DNA of 64,000 nt from Fontibacterium medardense (GTDB taxonomy: Bacteria; Pseudomonadota; Alphaproteobacteria; Pelagibacterales; Pelagibacteraceae), in assembly GCA_965235075.1 (NCBI GenBank), contig OZ249404.1, forward strand, positions 372,001 to 436,000, read 5' to 3'. The position numbers were made by a program, and so were the translations under genes. Under the pieces are notes generated by a model, which was not told the DNA's origin, did not search any database, and saw only the letters and a list, made by a program, of their open reading frames with translations. Positions 50,789 to 58,759 of the stretch are shown piece after piece; the stretch's first letter is position 1, and every line of letters starts with the position of its first letter.

Positions 50789-51622
50789 TTATAGATTTTG
50801 TATTTTAGGATACTCAATTTTAACTTTGGGTATTAACAATCTTAGATCGTTTATCCTGTTACCAGATGAAGGATGTGTGCTCAGGAATTGCGGTGGCTCT
50901 TTTCCTTTCATTTTCTCCTGCATTCTCTCCCATAACTGAATTGCACCAGATGGATCGTAACCAGCTAAATTTGCAAATATTACGCCAAGATAATCAGCTT
51001 CTGACTCTTGATATCTACTGAATGGATTAAAAATTCCAAGTTGGACAATATCCATTCCAGTTGTTTGACCAACAGTATTTCTCGTTCTTGAAATTGCTCC
51101 ACCTAAAGCTATATCAGCAGCTAATGTTCCAACATTGATTGCAAGAGCAGCACTTGCTCTTTCAAGGGAATGTCTCGCTACCGCATGTGCAATTTCATGT
51201 CCCATAACAGCTGCTAATCCGTTTTCATCTTTTGTTACTTCTAATATTCCAGAATAAAATGCAATTTTACCACCCGGCATACACCATGCATTTAAAGTTT
51301 TTGGATCATTTATTAAAATATATTCCCAGTCATAATTTTCTGTAGGATCTTTTAAATTTTTACTCTTAAAATAATGTTTAATTGCTTTTTCAATTCTTTG
51401 ACCAACAGAAACAATTGGACCTAATTGATCTTTATCTTCAATTAATTTAGCTTTTGCCTTAACTTGTTTATATGCACCAATAGCTTGGCTATTAATCATG
51501 GATTCAGGCAATATTGTAAATTGCTGTCTTCCTGTAATAGGAGCCGATGAACAGCCTGCTAATAAAAAACCACCACAACAGCAGCCAGTTAGGGATAAAA
51601 AATCTCTTCTATTGATATTCAT
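50789..51622 (-). CDS. M48 family zinc metallopeptidase, predicted lipoprotein
   Basis: A 277-residue peptidase. The N-terminus has R-R-D-F-L-S (twin-arginine-like) followed by a hydrophobic stretch and lipobox L-A-G-C24, suggesting Tat export and lipidation. The zinc motif H-E-I-A-H is at residues 142-146, and the third ligand Glu in Y-Q-E-S-E-A-D-Y-L-G near residue 210. F-L-S-T-H-P-S-S-G-N-R-I near residue 250 is typical of the BepA/LoiP/HtpX-like group. A role in outer-membrane protein quality control is inferred from that group. Confidence 0.9.
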   Translation of the reverse strand: MNINRRDFLSLTGCCCGGFLLAGCSSAPITGRQQFTILPESMINSQAIGAYKQVKAKAKLIEDKDQLGPIVSVGQRIEKAIKHYFKSKNLKDPTENYDWEYILINDPKTLNAWCMPGGKIAFYSGILEVTKDENGLAAVMGHEIAHAVARHSLERASAALAINVGTLAADIALGGAISRTRNTVGQTTGMDIVQLGIFNPFSRYQESEADYLGVIFANLAGYDPSGAIQLWERMQEKMKGKEPPQFLSTHPSSGNRINDLRLLIPKVKIEYPKIQNL

Positions 51623-51684
51623 TAAATTTTAAATATTTTAACTGTGAATTTAGTCTACAAAATGTTATTTCTAATTAGTTTATC

Positions 51685-52287
51685 ATGAAATCATCAATAA
51701 TTACAAAGATCAGAAACTATTTTTTAGCGGGAATAGTTACATTAATACCCATACTTATTACTGTATATTTGACGGTTGTTGTTATTGATCTTTTTTCAAA
51801 AATAGTTCCGGATGCTGTAAATCCAAATAAATATCTTCCTTTTAAAATACCTGGGTTAGAAATCCTTATAGCGCTTATTATTACGACTTTTATTGGGATG
51901 ATCTCCCTAACTTATTTTGGAAAACAGTTCTTATTACTAGGTCAAAATTTACTAGAAAGAATACCTATAGTTCGCTCAATTTATTCAGGTGTTACTCAAT
52001 TCACTAAAAGTTTTCAAGATGATGGATCTGTAAATAAAAAGGTCGTTCTTATTGAATTTCCAAGACCAGGAGCTTGGGCAGTAGGGTTTGCAACCAATGA
52101 AACTGGAAAGCCTATATCTCCAAAGATAAGCGATAATTTAACTAGTGTTTTTATACCCACAACACCAAACCCAACTAGTGGATTTTTAATTTTAGTTCCT
52201 AAAAAAGATTTAATTTTCTTAAATATGAACTTCGAGGATGCTATGAAATTTATAATTTCAGTTGGAGCTGTAGGCGAGTTAAAATAA
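51685..52287 (+). CDS. DUF502 family membrane protein
   Basis: A 200-residue protein with two membrane helices, about residues 13-35 and 53-75. R-N-Y-F-L-A-G-I-V-T-L-I-P-I near residue 11 and R-I-P-I-V-R-S-I-Y-S-G-V near residue 91 are DUF502 hallmarks. P-T-T-P-N-P-T-S-G-F-L-I near residue 155 is also strongly conserved in the family. Function is unknown. It is the last core gene before the accessory region that starts at 52288. Confidence 0.87.
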   Translation: MKSSIITKIRNYFLAGIVTLIPILITVYLTVVVIDLFSKIVPDAVNPNKYLPFKIPGLEILIALIITTFIGMISLTYFGKQFLLLGQNLLERIPIVRSIYSGVTQFTKSFQDDGSVNKKVVLIEFPRPGAWAVGFATNETGKPISPKISDNLTSVFIPTTPNPTSGFLILVPKKDLIFLNMNFEDAMKFIISVGAVGELK

Positions 52288-52365
52288 TAAAAACTTTAAA
52301 TACATCCTATAAATTCCTATACGATTTCTAAAATTATCATTGAAAATTAATACTTTTTGATGGTG

Positions 52366-52395
52366 TTGACACAGAGGTAGTCAGCGGCTTATCAT
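52366..52395 (+). promoter_or_regulatory. Near-consensus sigma70 promoter for the structured leader and KSTGPRT operon
   Basis: Perfect -35 TTGACA (52366-52371), 18-nt spacer, and -10 TATCAT (52390-52395, five of six). Predicted start about 52402, directly before a 7-bp hairpin. It is among the best promoter matches in the window. It leaves a leader of about 155 nt before the first ATG, very long for this compact genome. Confidence 0.6.
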
Positions 52396-52401
52396 ATGCC
52401 A

Positions 52402-52556
52402 ATTGCTAAAATATTTTTAGCTTTAGTTACATAGTTACTCCAAACTATGCGGCCTTAAATTTTTGCCAGTTTCTGGTGGCCCATAAATCACTAAACATTT
52501 TGATCGCGAAAGCGATAGCCATGTGGGTTGCGCGTTTGGATTAAATTATTAAGGAG
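52402..52556 (+). ncRNA. Candidate structured leader RNA (undescribed) upstream of the KSTGPRT gene
   Basis: Non-coding leader with stacked complementary segments. A 5' hairpin is GCTAAAA (52405-52411) with TTTTAGC (52415-52421). Closing stem P1 is TCCAAAC (52439-52445) with GTTTGGA (52534-52540), extendable by TTA/TAA across one mismatch. Inside it, GGCC (52451) can pair with GGCC (52478) around a CCAG/CTGG hairpin (52466-52476). ATCGC-GAAA-GCGAT (52503-52516) is a perfect GNRA-capped hairpin. An alternative pairing, GGCCCAT (52478-52484) with GTGGGTT (52523-52529, with G-U pairs), competes with the GGCC stem. By my count 46 of 101 bases from 52440 to 52540 are G or C, far above flanking DNA. 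No known riboswitch consensus is recognised. Shine-Dalgarno AAGGAG is at 52551-52556. Confidence 0.55.
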
Positions 52557-52560
52557 AACT

Positions 52561-53130
52561 ATGCGTAAACTAAAAGTAATCTCTAACAATAAGGTTAGAG
52601 CTAATAGAGAAAACGCCAAGAAGAGCACAGGCCCTAGAACTATATCTGGAAAAGAGAAGGTTAGTGGCAACGCTTTATCTCATGGCTTAACAGCAGAAAA
52701 ACATGTGATTATTGGCGAAAGTATTGAAGAATTTAATACTTTCAAAGATAGTATGTTTAAAGTGTACGAACCTTTTGGTGCGTACGAAGAAGAAATCTTC
52801 ATAAAGCTTGTAGAGTTATTATGGAGATTAAGGAGGGTAGGTGTCATTGAAACAGGAATTTATGGAAATGAAATTCTGGAATATTATGCAGACACTTATA
52901 AACCTCAAGCCTCAAATAAAATAACTCATTCTGATTTTAAAGAAGGCGATCAGAATAAAGTTCTAAAAAATCAATCCTTAATTGGTGTAGCATTCACAAG
53001 AGATTCCAATGCCGGAAGTTCTTTGTTGAAGTTGAATACAATTGAGGGAAGATTAATTAGTAGAGTTCAATTGTTTGAGGATCTTCTTTTAAAAGTACAA
53101 AAAAGAAGAAGAAAAGGAGGCAAAAAATGA
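52561..53130 (+). CDS. KSTGPRT-motif protein of unknown function
   Basis: Hypothetical protein of 189 residues from ATG 52561. AAGGAG ends 4 nt upstream, which decides the start against an upstream TTG lying inside the structured leader. The N-terminus has N-K-V-R-A-N-R-E-N-A-K-K-S-T-G-P-R-T near residue 10, then G-K-E-K-V-S-G-N-A-L-S-H-G-L. This motif pair occurs in a large, patchily distributed bacterial family with no known role. A helical middle, L-V-E-L-L-W-R-L-R-R-V-G-V-I-E, and a very basic C-terminus follow. The last 4 bases overlap the next gene. Nucleic-acid binding is plausible from charge but unproven. Confidence 0.75.
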   Translation: MRKLKVISNNKVRANRENAKKSTGPRTISGKEKVSGNALSHGLTAEKHVIIGESIEEFNTFKDSMFKVYEPFGAYEEEIFIKLVELLWRLRRVGVIETGIYGNEILEYYADTYKPQASNKITHSDFKEGDQNKVLKNQSLIGVAFTRDSNAGSSLLKLNTIEGRLISRVQLFEDLLLKVQKRRRKGGKK

Positions 53131-53633
53131 GAAATATTTCTAACTCTAAAATTAGTTATTATGCGCGAAATAAAAGGACTTTTCTGTCTAATTCACGCTA
53201 CAAAAGTAGTGGCCGTGTCAAAACAAAGCCAACTTTTAATCAGCTTATAAAAGATACTCATAATCAATTAATTGAAAAATGGGGACCCTATATGGTAGTT
53301 AATGATACTTCTTTATATGAATCAATGACTGGTAAAAAAGCTAGAAAACCTGTCATTGAAGTTTCAGATTCAAAGGAAGAAGTTAAAAAGATCGATACTT
53401 CTTATGATGATTTATATGCTTACCAAAAGAAGCCTGAAGCTGAACGTGAGGCTCAACTTGAAAAGGAGCGAGAAAAGTTAAAGAAGAAGGAGATTAAATT
53501 CAACTTTACAACACCTAAGAAAGATTGGTCTATTTATGGAGGTTGGGTTAATCCTTTTGAGCTTATTAATAAGGGCAGATTAGGTAGCACGCAAGAATGG
53601 AGGGTAGAAAAGCCAAAAAAACATTATTATTAG
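53127..53633 (+). CDS. Hypothetical protein, partner of the KSTGPRT gene
   Basis: A 168-residue, highly charged protein I do not recognise. The first 35 residues are basic and Ser/Tyr/Arg-rich. L-I-E-K-W-G-P-Y-M-V-V near residue 48 follows. A long Lys/Glu-rich helix occupies about residues 98-125, likely coiled coil, and the C-terminus is aromatic and Trp-rich. A strong GGAGG Shine-Dalgarno lies about 6 nt before the ATG, inside the previous gene, and the genes overlap by 4 bp, so the two products are probably made together. No signal peptide or membrane segment. Confidence 0.65.
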   Translation: MRNISNSKISYYARNKRTFLSNSRYKSSGRVKTKPTFNQLIKDTHNQLIEKWGPYMVVNDTSLYESMTGKKARKPVIEVSDSKEEVKKIDTSYDDLYAYQKKPEAEREAQLEKEREKLKKKEIKFNFTTPKKDWSIYGGWVNPFELINKGRLGSTQEWRVEKPKKHYY

Positions 53634-53663
53634 CTGTATAAAAATAGTTACTATAATATAAAG

Positions 53664-53680
53664 TAATACTTTAAGTATTA
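53664..53680. terminator. Palindrome between convergent accessory genes, possible terminator
   Basis: TAATACT (53664-53670) pairs with AGTATTA (53674-53680) around TTA. It sits in the 93-bp gap where the two-gene unit and the cyclophilin-fold gene converge. A T-rich tract follows on the minus strand but not on the plus strand, so it would better serve the minus-strand gene. Confidence 0.35.
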
Positions 53681-53726
53681 AAACTAAACATATGTTTTAT
53701 ATAACTTTTTTATTAAACTTAATTAT

Positions 53727-54098
53727 TTAAATTATAATACTTAATTTATCATTATTATTAAGCTTTTTAAGGTTATTACGGATTTTTGTGGATGTGCTAA
53801 AAGTAGCGAAAACATTAACTTTTGAGACTAGTCTTATCTCATTATCAATAGAAACTGGGGTTTTTCCAAAGCCAATTGCTATTGAATGACCTTCACACCA
53901 ATAAGCAACTTCGCCAAAAGTGACTATATCTCTGGCGTTTTTATCTGGTTTAATGCCTAGATTAGTGGTCTCGAAGTATATCTCTTCGCCCCAAGTGTTT
54001 ATTTGAGCTTTAAATGAGCTTAATTTGGCTAATTTGAGTGCTGTTTCAGAGTTATCAAGATTAAGCTTAATCTCAAAGTTATCGAATTTAATAAGCAT
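53727..54098 (-). CDS. Cyclophilin-like fold protein (TM1367/Cyclophil_like family)
   Basis: A 123-residue protein. N-T-W-G-E-E-I-Y-F-E-T near residue 34, G-E-V-A-Y-W-C-E-G-H-S-I-A-I-G-F-G-K-T-P near residue 65 and a final basic-hydrophobic tail fit the Cyclophil_like (TM1367) family, which has a cyclophilin-type barrel without known isomerase activity. The biological role is unknown. It lies in the accessory region and diverges from the integrase across 89 bp, so the two may share control elements. Confidence 0.72.
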   Translation of the reverse strand: MLIKFDNFEIKLNLDNSETALKLAKLSSFKAQINTWGEEIYFETTNLGIKPDKNARDIVTFGEVAYWCEGHSIAIGFGKTPVSIDNEIRLVSKVNVFATFSTSTKIRNNLKKLNNNDKLSIII

Positions 54099-54128
54099 TA
54101 TAATGATAAATAACTGTTTTGTTAGATA

Positions 54129-54134
54129 TTGACA
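54129..54134 (+). promoter_or_regulatory. Possible -35 element for the integrase
   Basis: A perfect TTGACA lies in the 89-bp gap upstream of the integrase. No convincing -10 box sits at normal spacing; the nearest good match, GATAAT at 54163-54168, is too far away and lies inside the inverted repeat. It is listed because of the consensus match only. Confidence 0.25.
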
Positions 54135-54158
54135 TCAATTTTTGGTTGTATTAATTAG

Positions 54159-54183
54159 TTCCGATAATTAATGGTTATCGGAA
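54159..54183. promoter_or_regulatory. Perfect 9-bp inverted repeat just upstream of the integrase start
   Basis: TTCCGATAA (54159-54167) and TTATCGGAA (54175-54183) are exact reverse complements separated by 7 nt. The repeat ends 4 bp before the integrase ATG. It could be an operator for autoregulation, a hairpin blocking translation, or part of an attachment or excision site. No second copy was found by eye in the window. Confidence 0.6.
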
Positions 54184-54187
54184 ATTT

Positions 54188-55108
54188 ATGTCAAATATAG
54201 TTAAAGATATTAGTTCTATAGAAATAGAAACTTTAGATAACATTAGATCATCTAAATCAATAAACACAATAAGAGCTTATAAGTCTGATTTTAATCATTT
54301 TATAGAATTTTGTAAAAAAAACAATTTTAAGGCATTACCGGCTGATCCTAAGATTGTATCGTTTTACATAACTCACCTTTCGTCAAATTCTAAAGTAAGC
54401 ACATTAAAGCGTAGATTAGCGTCTATTAGCGTAATCCATAAGATTAAAGGGCACTATATAGACATTAAGCATCCGCTTATTATTGAAAACTTAATGGGAA
54501 TACAAAGAAAGAAGGGTGTATTCCAAAAATCTAAAAACCCAATTTTAATCAATGAATTAAAAGAAATTATTAACGTAATAGAAAAAATAGAAAAAAATGA
54601 AAATAGAAAAACTAGAGACAAAGCTTTGATGCTAATAGGATTTTCAGGAGGATTTAGACGGTCTGAATTAGTTAGTATTGAATTTGAAGATTTAGAATTT
54701 ACAAAAGAAGGTTTGAAAATATTCATAAAACGGTCAAAAACTGACCAATCAGGAGAAGGAATGACGAAGGCAATCCCCTACTTTAAAGATAAAAATTTCT
54801 GTCCAGTTATTTCTATAAAAAAATGGATTGAAATCAATAAAGATAAAAATAACAAATTAGTTTTTAATATTTCAGACAAAATGGTTGCAATCCTAATTAA
54901 AAAATATTTACTAAAAGCTGGTTTTGATCCTAAAAAATATTCAGGACACAGTTTAAGATCTGGTTTTGCCACGGTAGCTGCTGAACATGGAGCTGATGAA
55001 AAAAGCATTATGAATATGACGGGTCATAAAACAACATCTATGGTAAGAAGATATATAAAAGAGTCAAATTTATTTAAAAATAATGCTTTAAATAATATAA
55101 AAATATAA
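54188..55108 (+). CDS. Tyrosine recombinase/phage-type integrase
   Basis: Site-specific recombinase of 306 residues. The N-terminal SAM-like core-binding domain runs about residues 20-110 (N-T-I-R-A-Y-K-S-D-F near residue 26). The catalytic set is complete: Arg in G-F-R-R-S-E-L near residue 157, Lys in R-S-K-T-D-Q-S-G, H-S-L-R-S-G near residue 257, and His and Tyr in G-H-K-T-T-S-M-V-R-R-Y-I near residue 281. No frameshift is present, so it may be active. It marks the accessory region 52288-55108 as a likely inserted element. The gene converges on a glycosyltransferase with a 2-bp gap. Confidence 0.92.
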   Translation: MSNIVKDISSIEIETLDNIRSSKSINTIRAYKSDFNHFIEFCKKNNFKALPADPKIVSFYITHLSSNSKVSTLKRRLASISVIHKIKGHYIDIKHPLIIENLMGIQRKKGVFQKSKNPILINELKEIINVIEKIEKNENRKTRDKALMLIGFSGGFRRSELVSIEFEDLEFTKEGLKIFIKRSKTDQSGEGMTKAIPYFKDKNFCPVISIKKWIEINKDKNNKLVFNISDKMVAILIKKYLLKAGFDPKKYSGHSLRSGFATVAAEHGADEKSIMNMTGHKTTSMVRRYIKESNLFKNNALNNIKI

Positions 55109-55110
55109 AT

Positions 55111-56153
55111 TTACTTATCCCAAAAGTATTTTTCAGACAATTTTAAATTTAACGTTTTTTCAAAAATAAATTTTGCAACTTTAGTACTGTTAAAAAAAGT
55201 ATTGTACTTAATTCTTCCTTTTTTTCCAATTTTTCTTCTTTTATTATCATTGTTTTTTAGTTCAATTATTAGACTGCATAATTCATTAAAATTTTTATAA
55301 AAAACAACTTCATTGTCAGAAAAAAAATCATCAAGTTTTGTAGCTCTATCAATAAAAGTTGTGATACCGTTTGGAATAAAAGAGGATATTCTGTCACTTG
55401 AATACCATTTAAACGGTAAACCTCTGCTCAAATTTAATGCCATTTTTGATTGAGATAATCTTTTATAATACTGATCACCCCATATAGGTTGAGCGTTACC
55501 TATTCCGTAGTTATCAAAAATTACATCCGGTAATTTTTTTTTTAAATTTAGTATAAAATTTTCTCGCTCATCTTTGTAAAATTTCTTTAAAGTAGCTCTA
55601 TGCTGTCCATGACTTATGGCAATAAACATATCGTAAATATTACTAGTTATTGTATCAATTTTAAGATTATCAATTGATAAATCACTTGGATTTGGAATAT
55701 AAAAAATATTTTTGTTATTTTTATTATAAAATTTTAATGACAGGGGATCACTTGACACAAAAGAACAATCTATAAAATCATTATATTTTTGAAAGGTTTT
55801 TAAATGTGGATTGTAATCGGGTCCAGTTGGAATCAAAGAATCAACATACCATTGAGCTATTTTAATATTAGGATGAATTTTTTTTATGTATTCAAATGTT
55901 TGAAAATTTATTCTAGAGCAATTACCCATAACAATCAAAGCTGGATTTAGATTTTCAATAATTTCAATAATTTTCTTGTTATAATTTTTTTTATCAAAAA
56001 AAAAAAGTTTCTTTTCAAAATCTCTTTCACTTAACTCATTAACGTAAAAATTATTTCTAATAAACCCATTATTTAATTTTCTTGCAGTTGAGTAATATAA
56101 TCTAGAGCTATGTCTTAAGTGAAAATCTGTAATATGTAATATTTTTAAATTTT

Positions 56154-56157
<4 letters not shown>
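55111..56157 (-). CDS. CgeB/YkvP-like glycosyltransferase
   Basis: A 348-residue protein. I-L-H-I-T-D-F-H near residue 5 and A-L-I-V-M-G-N-C near residue 73 form the first Rossmann-like half. The C-terminal part, M-A-L-N-L-S-R-G-L-P near residue 238, R-I-S-S-F-I-P-N-G near residue 256 and the helical end R-R-K-I-G-K-K-G-R, matches the glycosyltransferase 1_2 (CgeB-like) domain. Substrate is unknown. It overlaps the upstream GT4 gene by 4 bp, suggesting the pair builds a surface glycan. Lys/Asn/Ile-rich composition, even for this genome. Confidence 0.78.
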
Positions 56158-57206
<1,049 letters not shown>

Positions 57207-57213
57207 TATTGAA

Positions 57214-58002
57214 TTAAATTTTAATTCTTAAACCATCAAAAGCAGGCACTATTTTTTTTGAAATCACTTCTAATTTTTTTTTAAAAGTAGAATAATCAAT
57301 ATCACTATGAAGATTAGTTAATATAGTTTTTTTTGGTTTAATTTTATTAATGTAATATAAGCTTCTTTTAAAATTTAGATGAGTGGCGTGTTTTTTAAAT
57401 TTTAAACAGTCGATAATTAGCAAATTTGGATTTAATATTTTTTTTAAATTCTCACTAGAAATGCCACTGCAGTCGCTAACGTAAACAATCCCATTAAATA
57501 AATATCCATTAGCATTAATATCTCCATGAGCAACTTCTATTGGATAAAAAATGATTGAATTTTTATTTTTCTTTATAATAATTTTATTTTTAATAATTTT
57601 ATTTCTAAGAATTGGTTCGTAATATTTGCTTTTTTTAAAAAAAAGATATTTGAAAGATTTTAATAAATAATTTGATGTTTTTTTGTCAGAATAAACATCT
57701 ATTCTTTTTTTATTTAACCAGAATATTGGTCTTAATTCATTTATCCCATGTGTTTGGTCTGCGTGTTCATGAGTATATATCACAGCATCAATTTTTTTAA
57801 TTTTATTTGTTAACATCTGACTTTTTATGTCGGGAGAGGTGTCTATAATAACATTAATATTTTTATATTTTACGAATACTGAACATCTTGTTCTATAATT
57901 TTTAGGATTATTTTTATTAGCTCTCCCCCAGTAACCGTCTATTCGTGGGACGCCTAAAGAACTCCCACACCCTAATATAGTCACTTCAGTTTTGTTGCTC
58001 AT
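57214..58002 (-). CDS. MBL-fold phosphodiesterase (PhnP-like)
   Basis: Metallo-beta-lactamase-fold protein of 262 residues. G-C-G-S-S-L-G-V-P-R near residue 11, Y-T-H-E-H-A-D-Q-T-H-G near residue 76 (the HxHxDH metal site) and V-S-D-C-S-G near residue 174 match PhnP-like cyclic-phosphodiesterases. The function in cells lacking a phosphonate lyase operon nearby is unclear. Its start overlaps tatD by 17 bp, the usual tatD-phnP pairing in alphaproteobacteria. Confidence 0.85.
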   Translation of the reverse strand: MSNKTEVTILGCGSSLGVPRIDGYWGRANKNNPKNYRTRCSVFVKYKNINVIIDTSPDIKSQMLTNKIKKIDAVIYTHEHADQTHGINELRPIFWLNKKRIDVYSDKKTSNYLLKSFKYLFFKKSKYYEPILRNKIIKNKIIIKKNKNSIIFYPIEVAHGDINANGYLFNGIVYVSDCSGISSENLKKILNPNLLIIDCLKFKKHATHLNFKRSLYYINKIKPKKTILTNLHSDIDYSTFKKKLEVISKKIVPAFDGLRIKI

Positions 58003-58759
58003 GAAAGAAAAATTTATTAAAATTTGATGTTGTTAAATTGGCGACCTCTTCAAAAGAAATTTTTTTTATTAAAGCAACATTTTCAGCTACAATTTTAACA
58101 TTAGCAGGTTCATTGCTTTTACCTCTGAATGGATCTGGGCTAAGATATGGAGAGTCTGTTTCAATTAACATTTTTTCCATAGGAACGTATTTAACTACAT
58201 TTCTAAGATCTGTTGATTTTTTAAAAGTTATTATGCCACTAAACGAAATTAAACATTCGAGATCTAATAAATTCTTTGCAAAATCTAAACTGCCAGTAAA
58301 GCAGTGTATTAAAAACTTTGTTTTTGTATAATATTTTTTAATAATTGAAATAGTATCTTCATCAGCATCTCTTGTGTGAATAATGACAGGAACTTTTTCA
58401 GAAATTGCAAATTGAATATGTTTTTCAAATGATTGTATTTGATCATTTTTTTCACTTCGTTTATAAAAATAATCTAGACCAGTTTCTCCAAAAGCAATTA
58501 TTTTTTTACTTTTTTTTTTTATATCAACAAGTTCATTAAGATCGGACAAGTTATTAGTAGTTGAATTTGGATGAATACCAATAGCTCCGTAAACATTCTC
58601 ATACTTTTTAACTATTTCTAAAACCTTTTTTGAACTTTCTAAACTAGTTCCGATAGTTAACAAGTTTGTGACATTATTTTTTTTTGCATTTAATATAATT
58701 TTATTAATATCACTAATTAAAGGCTCGTAATCAAGGTGACAATGTGAGTCAATTATCAT
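57986..58759 (-). CDS. tatD: TatD family hydrolase (DNase)
   Basis: Metal-dependent hydrolase of 257 residues. I-D-S-H-C-H-L-D near residue 3, G-E-T-G-L-D-Y near residue 91, I-H-T-R-D-A near residue 127, and E-T-D-S-P-Y-L-S-P near residue 204 supply the conserved metal ligands. TatD proteins have 3'-5' DNase activity and may act in DNA quality control. It overlaps metG by 4 bp. Confidence 0.93.
   Translation of the reverse strand: MIIDSHCHLDYEPLISDINKIILNAKKNNVTNLLTIGTSLESSKKVLEIVKKYENVYGAIGIHPNSTTNNLSDLNELVDIKKKSKKIIAFGETGLDYFYKRSEKNDQIQSFEKHIQFAISEKVPVIIHTRDADEDTISIIKKYYTKTKFLIHCFTGSLDFAKNLLDLECLISFSGIITFKKSTDLRNVVKYVPMEKMLIETDSPYLSPDPFRGKSNEPANVKIVAENVALIKKISFEEVANLTTSNFNKFFFHEQQN

Noticed and set aside
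52402..52556. Leader RNA as tmRNA, RNase P RNA, SRP RNA or 6S RNA
   Set aside because: No tRNA-like T-arm with CCA, no conserved RNase P or SRP core sequence, and it leads directly into a ribosome-binding site.
52431..53652. Repeated ATAGTTACT at 52431 and 53644 as element-end repeats
   Set aside because: Nine bases of AT-rich sequence can recur by chance; flanks do not match and no target-site pattern is visible.
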